The notes: generated from the sequence alone by a model not told the origin. A stretch of 54,036 nt of DNA from Bathymodiolus platifrons methanotrophic gill symbiont (GCF_002189065.1 NZ_BDMN01000159.1:1-54036), one strand, 5' to 3'; positions 31,944 to 40,340 are shown, counted from the first letter of the stretch. Program-made: numbers and translations.

Positions 31944-32460
31944 GGTTCTGTCGCAAAAGTTTATTGTGCGCATAAAAACCTGCCATAACCGGTCTTTATG
32001 CGGCTAATGAATAAAACTGTCCTGCAGGAGACAAGCCATCTCCTCCGATCATTTGCCCTTTTTTGATCATTTTCATTAGCTCAATACCTGCTAATGTTTT
32101 TTGAGCACTATAGAAGTTTTTAAAGCCCAGCATAGGTCGAGTGATTCGTTTAATATTCCTATGATCCTGTTCGATAATATTGTTTAAATATTTACATTGC
32201 CTGATGACAATAGGATCCACTTTAGGGGCTTCCGAGTCTTCCTTGTTGATGCTCTTAAGAGCTGCTTTATTTGAACCACTTTTATCTATATTGACTAATT
32301 CAGGACGGCCATTTCTCTTAATGGATTTCTTAAAAAAGCGCTTGGCTGCTTTCATATCACGCTTTGCAGTGAGTAAAAAGTCAATGGTGTTGCCTTCTTT
32401 ATCAACTGCTCGATAAAAATATTTCCACTCCCCTTTGACTTTAATATAGGTTTTTTGAGT
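31944..32460 (-). pseudogene. IS6-family transposase 3' part
   Basis: The end GGTTCTGTCGCAAAAGTTTA at 31944 is followed by a transposase frame read on the minus strand (32455 to 31996): YIKVKGEWKYFYRAVDKEGN, DFLLTAKRDMKAAKRFF, RPELVNIDKSGSNKAAL and LNNIIEQDHRNIKRITRPML, ending SPAGQFYSLAA. D and E of the triad are present but the N-terminal HTH and first aspartate are missing. The broken edge lies in the last codons of the Rep_3 gene (32441). Confidence 0.88.
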
Positions 32461-33619
32461 TTAAGATAAAACCAAAATGATTGGCTCTTATCTGTTCTGA
32501 ACTATATTGATCTTTAATAACGTCATGTAACCCTTCCCTATCCAACTTTTTTATCTCTTCATAAATAATAGGATCAAACGTAATACTATCAATAACTAAA
32601 TATTTGTGGGAATAAGGTTGAGTGTAACTACCGATTCTAACTTGTTTGCTAATTGCATTCATTGAATGCTTAAAATTAAACTTAGCTTCTAATTTTGCTT
32701 GTTGGTTAATAAGGTCGGAGATAATCCACTCTATAAGTTCTTTTTCGTTACTAATCGAAGAATATTTTTTACAAAAAAACAAAACAGTTTCTATATATTT
32801 TTGCTGAATTAAATTAGGTTTTCTTAGAATTTCATCTATTGATTCATTTAAGTTTAATACTTGAATTTTACTTAAATCTTGTGCTCTATGTGTTTTAATC
32901 GTAAATGATATTTTATCGAGTCCTCGCCTCTTTTCATAAAACACTTCAATATCATATTGTTTATGGCTGTTTATCTCTTTAACTGCGGGCTTAAGAACTT
33001 TAGCGTTGAAATGTTTCCATTCCTGATAGTTACCTTCATAAAAAAAACCTAACTGTTTTCTTAGTTCGTTAAACCCCATATCGAATGTTTTTTTAAAAGC
33101 GTATGATTTAAAAATCTCATAAAGCCTTATTGTATTGCCAGAGCCAAATTCTGAAAGCAATTTTAAGTCAAGTTGACAATACGACTTGATAGGAACCATT
33201 TGTTCATAAATTTCATTCGGAATTTTTACATACATATTCTGTTTGTCTTTGCTAGGGTTGTATGTAATTCGTGGGAAAATAGATATAAAATCAAACCCAT
33301 ATTGCCCATCGTCATCAATTGTTACTAAACTAATACGTTTTTCTGAAAGACCTTCTGCGGCTGTTAGCAAATCTCTTTGTTTGTTTTTCTTTTTAAAAAG
33401 AGAGTTGTCAAGATCATTAATAGACAGCGTCAATAAAATATTTTCGGATGAAAAAGTTTTTATATTCTCAGATGATTTAGACAAATAAAAATCTTTAATT
33501 ACATTATATATTTCTATAAAAAGATACCTCTCTAACTTAGTCCAACTTTCACTGTACTCAGCCATACTAAAGTTTCTATTTAAAACTCTAAGTTCTCTTT
33601 CTTCAATATCATCCTTCAT
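32441..33619 (-). CDS. RepB/Rep_3-family replication initiator, tail from IS6
   Basis: 392 residues. The N-terminal winged helix has MAEYSESWTKLERYLFIEIYNVI and LLTLSINDLDNSLFKKKN; the second has LLSEFGSGNTIRLYEIFKSY, LRKQLGFFYEGNYQEWKHFN and LKPAVKEINSHKQYDIEVFYEK, the classical Rep_3 C-terminal winged helix. A further 120 residues follow. The final residues (NSKNLY) and stop lie inside the IS6 fragment, so the native C-terminus is cut. It would bind the 62-bp repeats just upstream (33634) and open the origin. Both winged helices are whole, so replication activity is plausible. Confidence 0.87.
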   Translation of the reverse strand: MKDDIEERELRVLNRNFSMAEYSESWTKLERYLFIEIYNVIKDFYLSKSSENIKTFSSENILLTLSINDLDNSLFKKKNKQRDLLTAAEGLSEKRISLVTIDDDGQYGFDFISIFPRITYNPSKDKQNMYVKIPNEIYEQMVPIKSYCQLDLKLLSEFGSGNTIRLYEIFKSYAFKKTFDMGFNELRKQLGFFYEGNYQEWKHFNAKVLKPAVKEINSHKQYDIEVFYEKRRGLDKISFTIKTHRAQDLSKIQVLNLNESIDEILRKPNLIQQKYIETVLFFCKKYSSISNEKELIEWIISDLINQQAKLEAKFNFKHSMNAISKQVRIGSYTQPYSHKYLVIDSITFDPIIYEEIKKLDREGLHDVIKDQYSSEQIRANHFGFILNSKNLY

Positions 33620-33633
33620 ATATTGCTTTTCCT

Positions 33634-33774
33634 CATTGTTTCTACTTTCAGAGCCTTTTTAAGTCACTAAAACCAAGGGCTAAACCCTTTCGGCTCATTG
33701 TTTCTACTTTCAGAGCCTTTTTAGGTCACTAAAACCAAGGGCTAAACCCTTTCGGCTCATTGTTTCTACTTTCA
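33634..33774. repeat. 62-bp tandem repeats, candidate replication origin
   Basis: Units begin CATTGTTTCTACTTTCAGAG at 33634 and 33696, with one base difference in the body, and a third unit begins at 33758 but is cut after 17 bases by miniature element B sequence. Each unit holds AAGGGCTAAACCCTT, a small inverted repeat. The position 15 bases upstream of the Rep_3 gene suggests iterons or autoregulatory sites. Confidence 0.75.
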
Positions 33775-33779
33775 AAAAA

Positions 33780-33820
33780 TTCGCCAAAATGAGTGTATTT
33801 TCATTTTGGCGAAGGTATTG
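33780..33820. repeat. Miniature element B remnant (hairpin)
   Basis: TTCGCCAAAATGA and its inverse TCATTTTGGCGAA are separated by 8 bases, then AGGTATTG as at the ends of element B. It interrupts the third 62-bp repeat. Confidence 0.6.
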
Positions 33821-33836
33821 CTATAAAAGACATTAA

Positions 33837-34493
33837 TTAGAAGTTTCTTATAGGCAGGGTATTGTATGCATGTCCTTTCCAGATGTGGAGAGACATCTCT
33901 GTATACTCAAGATGGATCACGTGTGCGTTCTCTTCTACCCACAAGGGATAAAACCCGTCATATTGCGAGGATGTCCAATAATAATCATGACCCGCATCAG
34001 GGGTGGGGAGAGAGGTAGTATTTAGCATTAACTCAATTTCATCCCTCGAACCTAGATACCAATCATTAAAACCGTTGACGCAATGCTCTTGTACTGCCTT
34101 GGCGATAGGGCTACAACCTTTTGCAATAAGAACATTGAAGTTCCCTTTTCCCTCGCCTATTCCCTTGTTTCCTGTGCCTTTGATATCAGTATCTAAACAC
34201 CCCCAAGAAAACATCCCTGTTTCTACAGGAGAGGACTCCATCCCATGAGTGCCATTGCTTCCGCTCACAAGATAGAAAACCGTCCCGCCTGCAGGGCCTG
34301 TGTCGCCTATTTCATATTGGATTGCACAGTCTGTCTCCTGTAGAGTTTTACGTTGTTCAAGTGTATAGTCCCCATCACAATCTAGGAAATCCACCTCAAG
34401 CTCTTGGGTAGGCTCTTCATAGGTGGAATATCCTTCTGCATGTGCAACATTCAAAATTGATGCTGCAAGGATAATCATATTTAATTTGTTCAT
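33837..34493 (-). CDS. Secreted DUF1566-like protein (paralogue)
   Basis: 218 residues. Signal peptide residues 1-19 (ends VAHA). An acidic region with L-E-V-D-F-L-D-C-D-G-D precedes the domain: AIQYEIGDTGPAGGTVFYLV, THGMESSPVE, GCL, GEGKGNFNVLIAKGC, DWYLGSRDEIELML, YYWTSSQYDG and LPIRNF. The W-Y-L-x-S, Y-W-T-S-S and I-R-x-F blocks match the paralogues at 2226-5017. It lies downstream of a related gene on the same strand (34607). Like the others it has no enzyme motif; likely adhesin or binding protein. Confidence 0.8.
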   Translation of the reverse strand: MNKLNMIILAASILNVAHAEGYSTYEEPTQELEVDFLDCDGDYTLEQRKTLQETDCAIQYEIGDTGPAGGTVFYLVSGSNGTHGMESSPVETGMFSWGCLDTDIKGTGNKGIGEGKGNFNVLIAKGCSPIAKAVQEHCVNGFNDWYLGSRDEIELMLNTTSLPTPDAGHDYYWTSSQYDGFYPLWVEENAHVIHLEYTEMSLHIWKGHAYNTLPIRNF

Positions 34494-34565
34494 CTATTCT
34501 CCAATTAATCGATCTTCAATTTTTTCTATCCCATTGCCATCCAAAATAATTCATCAGTGAGTGAT

Positions 34566-34591
34566 ACTATCAGCCCTCCAGGGCTGATAGT
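34566..34591. terminator. Hairpin between the two DUF1566 genes
   Basis: ACTATCAGCCC and GGGCTGATAGT pair perfectly around the loop TCCA. There is no T run on the minus strand, so it may be an attenuator or a partial terminator between 34607 and 34493. Confidence 0.5.
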
Positions 34592-34606
34592 AGGCGGAAG
34601 GCATGA

Positions 34607-35323
34607 TCAAAAATTCCTAATGAATAATACGCTAAGTTTTACAGGATTATTTGCCGCAGTCTCTATCCCGTCCGTTAAGTTCAACGTCCACATCCAATTT
34701 TTATCCTTTTGTGAGGATGACCAAAAGAACTGCGGATAAGATGGATGCGCGGTTCTTTTCTCCGTTACGGTATAGGGGCCTAACACCTCGTGGATTTCGT
34801 ATAACTCTCCCATAGATGGAATATACCAGTCATTAACCCCCCCCGCATTGTAGTCCAGTAATACATCGAAGATTATAGTTCCACCATAATAACTAACACA
34901 ATCATTTTCTAGTGCGACGTCTGTATTGAATTTACCTGCACCAAAGGATCTATCTCTTGCACCTTCAAGATCCACCTCCCAACACCCATACTCTACAGTT
35001 GTGTGATGGTCAGGGGCGATCTCCATCCCATGCCGACCTTCGTCGGTGACATGAAATACTTTACCCCCGCCATAGCCAATATCGCCAGGTTTAAAGATGA
35101 TCGCGCAATCGGTATCCTGTATCGCAAACATGGCATCCGTGTACTCTTCATCCGACATTGACGGGTCTCGCGCTCTTTGCGCCTCACAAGTCTCTTGGTA
35201 CGTTACAAAGCCCTCCGGATCTGAATCTCCCCCTATGTCTAAAAATTCGGAGTCCATCTCATACGAGAGGGTTGTGGTTGCCCAGCCCATTAAGGCTAAG
35301 CTTGCTATAATTCTAATGTCCAT
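34607..35323 (-). CDS. Secreted DUF1566-like protein (paralogue)
   Basis: 238 residues, with GGAGAATAAA before the ATG. Signal peptide about residues 1-20. The acidic N-terminal region has a cysteine (TYQETCEAQ). The domain blocks are IIFKPGDIGYGGGKVFHV, RHGMEIAPDH, GCW, GAGKFNTDVALENDC, DWYIPSMGELYEIHE, FFWSSSQKD and SVLFIRNF. The motif QDTDCAI before the domain is shared with the next gene (QETDCAI), so these two are closer to each other than to the 2226-5017 group. Same-strand neighbours, possibly cotranscribed with a hairpin between. Confidence 0.8.
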   Translation of the reverse strand: MDIRIIASLALMGWATTTLSYEMDSEFLDIGGDSDPEGFVTYQETCEAQRARDPSMSDEEYTDAMFAIQDTDCAIIFKPGDIGYGGGKVFHVTDEGRHGMEIAPDHHTTVEYGCWEVDLEGARDRSFGAGKFNTDVALENDCVSYYGGTIIFDVLLDYNAGGVNDWYIPSMGELYEIHEVLGPYTVTEKRTAHPSYPQFFWSSSQKDKNWMWTLNLTDGIETAANNPVKLSVLFIRNF

Positions 35324-35366
35324 TTTATTCTCCTAAAAATTCCTAATTAGTAATGTATAAAGCGGG

Positions 35367-36178
35367 GGTTCTGTCGCAATAATTATCAAAAGCGCAGACC
35401 TCCTGGTCTTCAGGCATAACTATCCTGCTAAAGCGATAAACTGCTTATAAGCAGGAATATTCTCCTCAGCCAATTGTCCCTTTCGGATCATATGTGCTGT
35501 TTCAATTCCATCAATGGTTGCTTGAGCGGAGTGAAACGCTTTAAAGCCCATCATTGGCTTTGTTATTTTTTTGATAAAGCGATGATCCTGTTCGATGATG
35601 TTATTCAAATATTTAACCTGTAATATGTCGATCATGGTGGTAAACCCTGCTAGGATTAACAAGAGGTTAATATTGGCTAATCCTGCATAGTTAGCGCCAC
35701 TTTTATCCATAACGACCTTATCAGGAAAGCCATTATTGTTAATCGTTTGTTTGAAAAATACGGTTGCAGCCTCTTCATCACGGCGCTCAGAAAGCATGAA
35801 ATCAAGCGTATCACCGTGACTATCAACAGCTCGGTATAAATAGGTCCACTGCCCCTTCACTTTGATATACATTTCATCCATGCGCCACGATTTATTGGTT
35901 TCTCGTTTCTGAGATTTAGCTTTCACAGCAATGGCAGGAGAATAACGGATAACCCAACGATTGAGCGTAGCATGATCCACTTCAACACCTCTTTCTTCCA
36001 TAATTTCTTCAAGGTCGCGATACGAAATGCCATACCTGACATAAAAGAAAACAGCATAAAGAATGACATCTTTTGGGAAGTGAGTGCCTTTGAAGCTGAG
36101 TATATGATCTACCTTTTATTGAAATTGAGAATTATGATAGCAGATAACGTCGGGAAAGGGGATTTATGCGACAGAACC
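35367..36178 (-). mobile_element. IS6-family element, complete ends
   Basis: 812 bp from GGTTCTGTCGCAATAATT to GATTTATGCGACAGAACC with one transposase frame. No 8-bp duplication flanks it, as is common after cointegrate recombination. Its ends are the model for the many isolated GGTTCTGTCGC ends and for miniature element A. Confidence 0.88.
35420..36001 (-). CDS. IS6-family transposase
   Basis: 193 residues from the ATG at 36001, but the frame is open to 36115 and the added stretch is normal IS6 sequence (LSFKGTHFPKDVILYAVFFY, VRYGISYRDLEEI). No ATG, GTG or TTG starts that longer form in this copy; a TAA precedes it. Thus either an unusual start is used or the native start has mutated. DDE residues are in WRMDEMYIKVKG, VVMDKSGANYAG and NNIIEQDHRFIKK. 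The catalytic core is whole; without its N-terminal part activity is doubtful. Confidence 0.88.
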   Translation of the reverse strand: MEERGVEVDHATLNRWVIRYSPAIAVKAKSQKRETNKSWRMDEMYIKVKGQWTYLYRAVDSHGDTLDFMLSERRDEEAATVFFKQTINNNGFPDKVVMDKSGANYAGLANINLLLILAGFTTMIDILQVKYLNNIIEQDHRFIKKITKPMMGFKAFHSAQATIDGIETAHMIRKGQLAEENIPAYKQFIALAG

Positions 36179-36309
36179 TTTTAAACAAGCCTTTCTTTTT
36201 AAAAAAATAAATGAAAACTTAAGTTAGATAAGTTAAAAGATAGTTAATATAAGTTACAGGGCAAAAAAAAGCTCTGTATATACTGGTATTAAAGGGCTGT
36301 TGATTTTTT

Positions 36310-36414
36310 TTGGTTAGACTTCTACGACATTTGGTTAGACTTCTACGACATTTGGTTAGACTTCTACGACATTTGGTTAGACTTCTACGACATTTGGTTA
36401 GACTTCTACGATAT
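36310..36414. repeat. Five 21-bp iterons (origin of the RepA replicon)
   Basis: Five direct copies of TTGGTTAGACTTCTACGACA plus T start at 36310, 36331, 36352, 36373 and 36394; the last differs at the end (ACGATAT). They are contiguous without spacers and lie about 100 bases upstream of the RepA gene, the classic iteron arrangement. AT-rich sequence lies on both sides (36179-36309 and 36415-36460). Confidence 0.9.
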
Positions 36415-36460
36415 AGAAAAAAACGCCTAATAAGACTTAAAATATAAAATAGGTTTTCAA

Positions 36461-36515
36461 TACACCGATAATATTAGTATGATGTACTCTCCCTTTGGTT
36501 TTTGATACACCGATA
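36461..36515. promoter_or_regulatory. Paired TACACCGATA sites in the repA leader
   Basis: TACACCGATA occurs at 36461-36470 and 36506-36515, 45 bases apart, the second ending 2 bases before the repA ATG. The placement suggests autoregulation of repA. TTTTTGA or TTTTCAA precedes both. Confidence 0.55.
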
Positions 36516-36517
36516 GA

Positions 36518-37450
36518 ATGGATGATTTATTATTACCTGATAGATATAAACAAAACGATTTTTTTATTTGCGATGTTTTTGATTCCTTTAAGGATGATAT
36601 GGCATCTATGGAACATCCCGTTTTTAGCTTATCAAAGAAACCCGACCATAGAGTTTTAGTGTATGAAAGCAATGGTAATTCAATAAAAATAAAGCCTAGT
36701 TATACAGGCTTGGCAACTATTTTGGATAAAGATGTTCTGTTGTACCTTGCCAGCTCATTAATGAATGCTAAGAATAATAGGGAGAAAATATCTAAAACCG
36801 TTAGATTTACTTCGTATGATTACCTTATTGCCACAAATAAAGGCACTGGCGGCTTTCAGTATAAGCAATTACAGGAGGGCTTAGAGCGTTTAAAAGGGAC
36901 TGTTATTCAAACTAACATAAAAACAAATGGCGTTGAGGTTATTGAAGAGTTTGGGTTAATTGATCGCTGGAAGATTGTTAAAGAGGGTACCAAAGGTAAA
37001 GCTGTTGCTATTGAAGTGACACTGTCTGACTGGTTTTTTAATTCAATACTCGGTGATTCTGTATTAAGCATTGATAAAGATTACTTCAGGCTTAGAAAAC
37101 CAACTGAAAGGCGCTTATATGAATTAGCTCGTAAGCATTGCGGTAACCAGGTTACATGGAAAATAAAATTAGAAAATTTAAAAGCCAAAATTGGTATTAC
37201 TTCACCGACAAAGACATTACGCTTTAACATAAATAAAATAGCCGAAACCAACCATCTACCTGAATACAACATATCAATTGAAAATGATATGGTGATGTTT
37301 ACTAGGAAAGAACCACCGAAAGAAAATAATGCTTCAGGTCAGTTACCTAAACATGTGACTAAGAAAGAGATTGAGAAGCAGGCTAAACCAGGAGAAAGCT
37401 ATGATCAGGCGGCAAATAGGATTAAGGGGCTGAAGGATGCATTAAAGTAG
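36518..37450 (+). CDS. repA: RepA-type plasmid replication initiator (RPA family)
   Basis: 310 residues. N-terminus LLLPDRYKQNDFFICDVFDS is the hallmark of RepA/RPA initiators, followed by VFSLSKKPDHRVLVYE. The winged-helix blocks include TSYDYLIATNKGTGGFQYKQ and DWFFNSILGDSVLSIDKDYF, then RRLYELARKHCG. The tail ends KKEIEKQAKPGESYDQAANR. It is a complete-length member and follows five iterons that it would bind. Rep binding to the TACACCGATA pair for autorepression is inferred. A similar tail (KKEINRLAKPGET) occurs at the end of the dead Rep at 53197. Confidence 0.9.
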   Translation: MDDLLLPDRYKQNDFFICDVFDSFKDDMASMEHPVFSLSKKPDHRVLVYESNGNSIKIKPSYTGLATILDKDVLLYLASSLMNAKNNREKISKTVRFTSYDYLIATNKGTGGFQYKQLQEGLERLKGTVIQTNIKTNGVEVIEEFGLIDRWKIVKEGTKGKAVAIEVTLSDWFFNSILGDSVLSIDKDYFRLRKPTERRLYELARKHCGNQVTWKIKLENLKAKIGITSPTKTLRFNINKIAETNHLPEYNISIENDMVMFTRKEPPKENNASGQLPKHVTKKEIEKQAKPGESYDQAANRIKGLKDALK

Positions 37451-37452
37451 AT

Positions 37453-37471
37453 ACTTAACGGTGACATAGCC
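37453..37471. repeat. End of miniature element C
   Basis: ACTTAACGGTGACATAGCC, three bases after the repA stop, is the terminal repeat of the element at 13182. Confidence 0.55.
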
Positions 37472-37729
37472 TAAAAAAAGGATAGGGAATTAAACTTTAT
37501 TCCGTAACTCATCGTTAATAATTAACCTGAGTTCGGGATAAGGAATTATAGCAAATGCAATAAATCTTCTCTTCTTAGGTTGAGAGCAGGCTTTTTTTCT
37601 TGGTATGAATAAGCAACCAAGCAGGCGACTGCATTCGCTGAAAATCCTGGAAACGGAGCATAGCGAAGTGAAGATTTTTAGACCGCGATAGGCAACGCTT
37701 GTAAGAGTCCCTACTTTTGCGACAGAACC
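37472..37729. other. Intergenic region with IS6-type end
   Basis: No gene is seen. An IS6-type end (CTTTTGCGACAGAACC) finishes at 37729. A 48-bp segment at 37633-37680 (ATTCGCTGAAAATCCTGGAA to GAAGATTTTTA) recurs in altered form just downstream. Confidence 0.5.
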
Positions 37730-37810
37730 GGGGAAAGGTCAAAAGCTCCTAAGAAAAATTCATTCGCTTAAAATCAGGGAAACGGAGCCTAAGCGGAGTG
37801 ATGATTTTTA
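37633..37810. repeat. Two related 48-49-bp repeats
   Basis: 37633-37680 and 37762-37810 share ATTCGCT.AAAATC..GG, AAACGGAGC, AGCG.AGTGA and GATTTTTA with a few differences. The second leads directly into the GGCGCGCC-ended repeat, so these may be its outer part. Confidence 0.55.
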
Positions 37811-37820
37811 GTCCCTGGTA

Positions 37821-38047
37821 GGCGACAGGGCAATTCACTGATCCGAAGTGCGCTAGTAGCGCGCGAGGGAGGCAAGAATTTGCATTCCGAATAGCCGTCC
37901 AGCCATTTGAGGTAGTCTTAACGGAGCAGGGTTTTGTGCGTAGTTGAGACGGACGCAGGGCGACCAGGGCATCTCCCATTCGCTGCGTAGGCAAATGAAT
38001 GTTGGTGACAGGAGTCCCAGAATGTTGTGGGGTAGCATGGCGCGCCT
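37821..38047. repeat. GGCGCGCC-ended repeat, copy 3
   Basis: It runs from GGCGACAGGGCAATTCACTG to GGGTAGCATGGCGCGCCT. It resembles 40797-41020 most closely (CCGAATAGCCGTCCAGCCA). It replaces the N-terminal half of the following IS4-type transposase. Confidence 0.75.
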
Positions 38048-38776
38048 GGGATTATTTTGTTTATGATGGTGCGCTAGGTAATAACGCGGGGTTACAAATG
38101 GTCAAGCAGCTCGGATTACATTTGGTGTCTAAATTACGTCACGATTCTACTCTCTATTTCCCGTTTGCAGGTGAATACGCGGGAAAAGGAAAGCCTCGCA
38201 AATATGGCGAACAACTCACCATAAACACATTGCCTGAAGATAGCTTGCGTGGAAGAACGGTAAAAAAAGATGTCGAAACGAGCCTGCATCAGGTTCAGGT
38301 TTGGCATAAAAACTTTCCCGATTTATTGAATGTCGTGGTCATTGTGAAAAGAAATCTTAAAACAGGAAGAGTCGCAAAGGCCTTATTGTTTAGCGATGAT
38401 CTTGAATTGCCTTACGATAAACTGATTGATTATTACCGATTGAGGTTTCAAATTGAGTTTAACTTTCGTGATGCCAAGCAGTACTGGGGCCTGGAAGACT
38501 TTATGAATATCAAAGAAACTCAAGTGACTAATGCGGCAAACTTCTCTTTATTTATGGTGACCTTTTCAAAGCTACTACTGCCTCAAATAGAAAGCCTAGG
38601 TCAGAAAAGTATATTGGATTTAAAAGCCACCTTCAGGGCGCGAAAATACACGCGTAGGATTATTAATTCCCTCAGCTTAAATGCAGAGGAGTTTTTAATA
38701 AATAATCCGGTTTTTCAGGCCGCAGAACTTGGTAAGATTCATGAAAATGTTGTATGATTTTTGGCGAAGGTATTGG
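38048..38776 (+). pseudogene. IS4-family transposase C-terminal part with right end
   Basis: From 38048 the frame reads YFVYDGALGNNAGLQMVKQL (second catalytic D region), SKLRHDSTLYF, VVVIVKRNLKTGRVAKALLF and YRLRFQIEFNFRDAKQYWGL, a perfect Y-(2)-R-(3)-E-(6)-K motif of IS4. It stops at 38757. The right terminal repeat TTTTGGCGAAGGTATTGG follows (38758-38776) and equals the ends of miniature element B. The N-terminal half is lost at the GGCGCGCC-ended repeat. Confidence 0.88.
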
Positions 38777-38797
38777 AACTCAGGTTATAATAGAAAC

Positions 38798-39157
38798 ATG
38801 AAAAAACTAACTACTGGCGTCATTCTAGGCGTATTATCATTTAGCATACAAGCATCAGCCCCTAAGACTCTTACTTACGGGGCTGGGGATGGATATGTAT
38901 GGGCGCATAACTGCGAGAGCCTCGACGATAATACAACCATCTACATCCATGAATCTCTGAAATCATCTCAAGACTATATAAATAATGAGAAAGAAAACAA
39001 AAATGGTGATAATGAAAGATGTAAAGTCGTCGTTATAAAAAATATCGGTGTTGAAGAAACGGATCATTCGCATTCGGGGGTTGACTTTGCTGTAGAGAAG
39101 AAACATAAAGACTACACAAAGGATATCTTAGATTTTTTACTTCCACTTTTTTTATAA
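38798..39157 (+). CDS. Small secreted protein, unknown family
   Basis: 119 residues from the ATG at 38798; upstream in-frame starts lie inside the IS4 end and are unlikely. Signal peptide residues 1-20 (MKKLTTGVILGVLSFSIQAS). The mature protein has a glycine-rich start (LTYGAGDGYVWAHNCESLDD), two cysteines, a highly charged stretch (NNEKENKNGDNERCKVVVIK), and a hydrophobic end (ILDFLLPLFL). No family recognised. It lies just after the IS4 end. Confidence 0.6.
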   Translation: MKKLTTGVILGVLSFSIQASAPKTLTYGAGDGYVWAHNCESLDDNTTIYIHESLKSSQDYINNEKENKNGDNERCKVVVIKNIGVEETDHSHSGVDFAVEKKHKDYTKDILDFLLPLFL

Positions 39158-39178
39158 AACAGCGGGGGACTATCAGCG

Positions 39179-39240
39179 GTCTCTCCAGGCGGAGCCTTTC
39201 GACCAACTCCACGTCCTAAGGACGTGGTTTAATTTTTAAT
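39179..39240. repeat. IS200/IS605 left-end remnant
   Basis: CTCTCCAGGCGGAGCCTTTC and CCACGTCCTAAGGACGTGG are the inverse of 12330-12392, the left end of the IS200/IS605 element. It ends 13 bases before the next gene. Confidence 0.7.
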
Positions 39241-39252
39241 AAAGGATATAGA

Positions 39253-40269
39253 ATGAAAACTAAACTAATGACAGCAACAGCGTTGCTGATTTTATTCAAC
39301 AACCCAGCCTCCGCTGGGCGGGATACATTCCGCCAGGATCCAGGTGTAGAACTACCTCATTTAATCCCCGAGGACGGGGAAGATCGTCGCCAAATCTCGG
39401 CATCTACGCAACTATTCCTAGATGCTGCGAAACGCCTTGAGGAAAAAACTAAACGCCTCGCAGAGGCTGCTCGTAAAGCGGCGGAAAAGGAAGAAGAGCG
39501 GAAAGCTAGGGAAGAAGCAGAAAAAGCCCGCTTGGCAGAAGAGGCTAGAATAGAAGAAGAGAATAGAGCGGCTGCTGAGGCTCGCGCTAACGACATATAC
39601 CCAGAGATTTATGTGACACAAGGCAAGTTGTTCTCTCTGTACGATGACGAACACATGACATTTTCCTTTTACCCCGAAACCTCTGGTTGGCATCTCTTCC
39701 AGACTTACGGGTTCACGGATACTGTTATGGAGATCTATCATAACGGGGAGTCCATTGTAAATGCGGGTAAGAGTGATGGTGACGACGGGATAGATAATAA
39801 CGAGCTTCAGCATAAGTATCTTGAAGCAGGTGAGAGATATGTTGTACAGGTATATCTGGAGTATTGGACGGTTCACGGTAGTATGCTATTAAATGTCCGT
39901 GCGGAAGATCCGGTCGAGAAATTATGGGATCCTCTAACTCTGGGATACGCTAAGAAGGTTTGGCTAGCACCAACCAGAACTCACTTCACAACTAAATTTA
40001 CCCCCAAAGAATCTGGCTGGTATAATATCGAAACTTTCAGTGATGACGAAGATACCGTGATGGAAATTTATCATCCGGATGGTTATTCTATGGTAGCCGC
40101 AGGAGAGAGTGACGGTGATAGAGGAGTCGGTAATGAAGAATTACAAGTAAAACGCTTTGAGGCGGGTAAAACTTACACAATTCAGGTATACATGCAAGAC
40201 TTAGATGATGAGGGATTCGCTTGGGTGCATGTTTGGCGTAGCCTTAGAGAACCTATCAACATGTCATGA
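39253..40269 (+). CDS. Secreted protein: coiled coil plus two PPC-like beta domains
   Basis: 338 residues, AAAGGATATAG upstream. Signal peptide residues 1-21 (ends PASA). Residues 55-110 are an alanine, glutamate and arginine-rich helix (KRLEEKTKRLAEAARKAAEK). Two homologous beta-sandwich units follow: SGWHLFQTYGFTDTVMEIYH to AGERYVVQVYLE (about 140-200) and SGWYNIETFSDDEDTVMEIY to AGKTYTIQVYMQ (about 250-320). Each has S-D-G-D-x-G and N-E-L-Q, as in bacterial PPC (pre-peptidase C-terminal) domains, which often bind calcium or carbohydrate. The conserved acid clusters fit a calcium site. It belongs to the secreted set of this window. Confidence 0.78.
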   Translation: MKTKLMTATALLILFNNPASAGRDTFRQDPGVELPHLIPEDGEDRRQISASTQLFLDAAKRLEEKTKRLAEAARKAAEKEEERKAREEAEKARLAEEARIEEENRAAAEARANDIYPEIYVTQGKLFSLYDDEHMTFSFYPETSGWHLFQTYGFTDTVMEIYHNGESIVNAGKSDGDDGIDNNELQHKYLEAGERYVVQVYLEYWTVHGSMLLNVRAEDPVEKLWDPLTLGYAKKVWLAPTRTHFTTKFTPKESGWYNIETFSDDEDTVMEIYHPDGYSMVAAGESDGDRGVGNEELQVKRFEAGKTYTIQVYMQDLDDEGFAWVHVWRSLREPINMS

Positions 40270-40314
40270 TTAAGGAGGTCTGATTTCAGCTTTTTCATAA
40301 TTTCCAAATACTAT

Positions 40315-40340
40315 GGTTCTGTCGCAAAAATAAGAATTCT
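40315..40340. repeat. IS6-type end
   Basis: GGTTCTGTCGCAAAAATAAG is an isolated end; nothing else of the element follows. Confidence 0.55.

Noticed and set aside
33634-33774. Tandem 62-bp repeats as CRISPR
   Set aside because: There are no unique spacers; the repeats abut and lie upstream of a Rep_3 gene.
36310-36414. Direct repeats as a CRISPR array
   Set aside because: The five 21-bp units are contiguous without spacers and lie upstream of repA, so they are iterons. No cas gene is present.
37749-38038. Minus-strand open frames with a tail like LRPSQLRTKP
   Set aside because: They arise from the GGCGCGCC-ended repeat and recur in other copies as frames of the repeat, not as genes.
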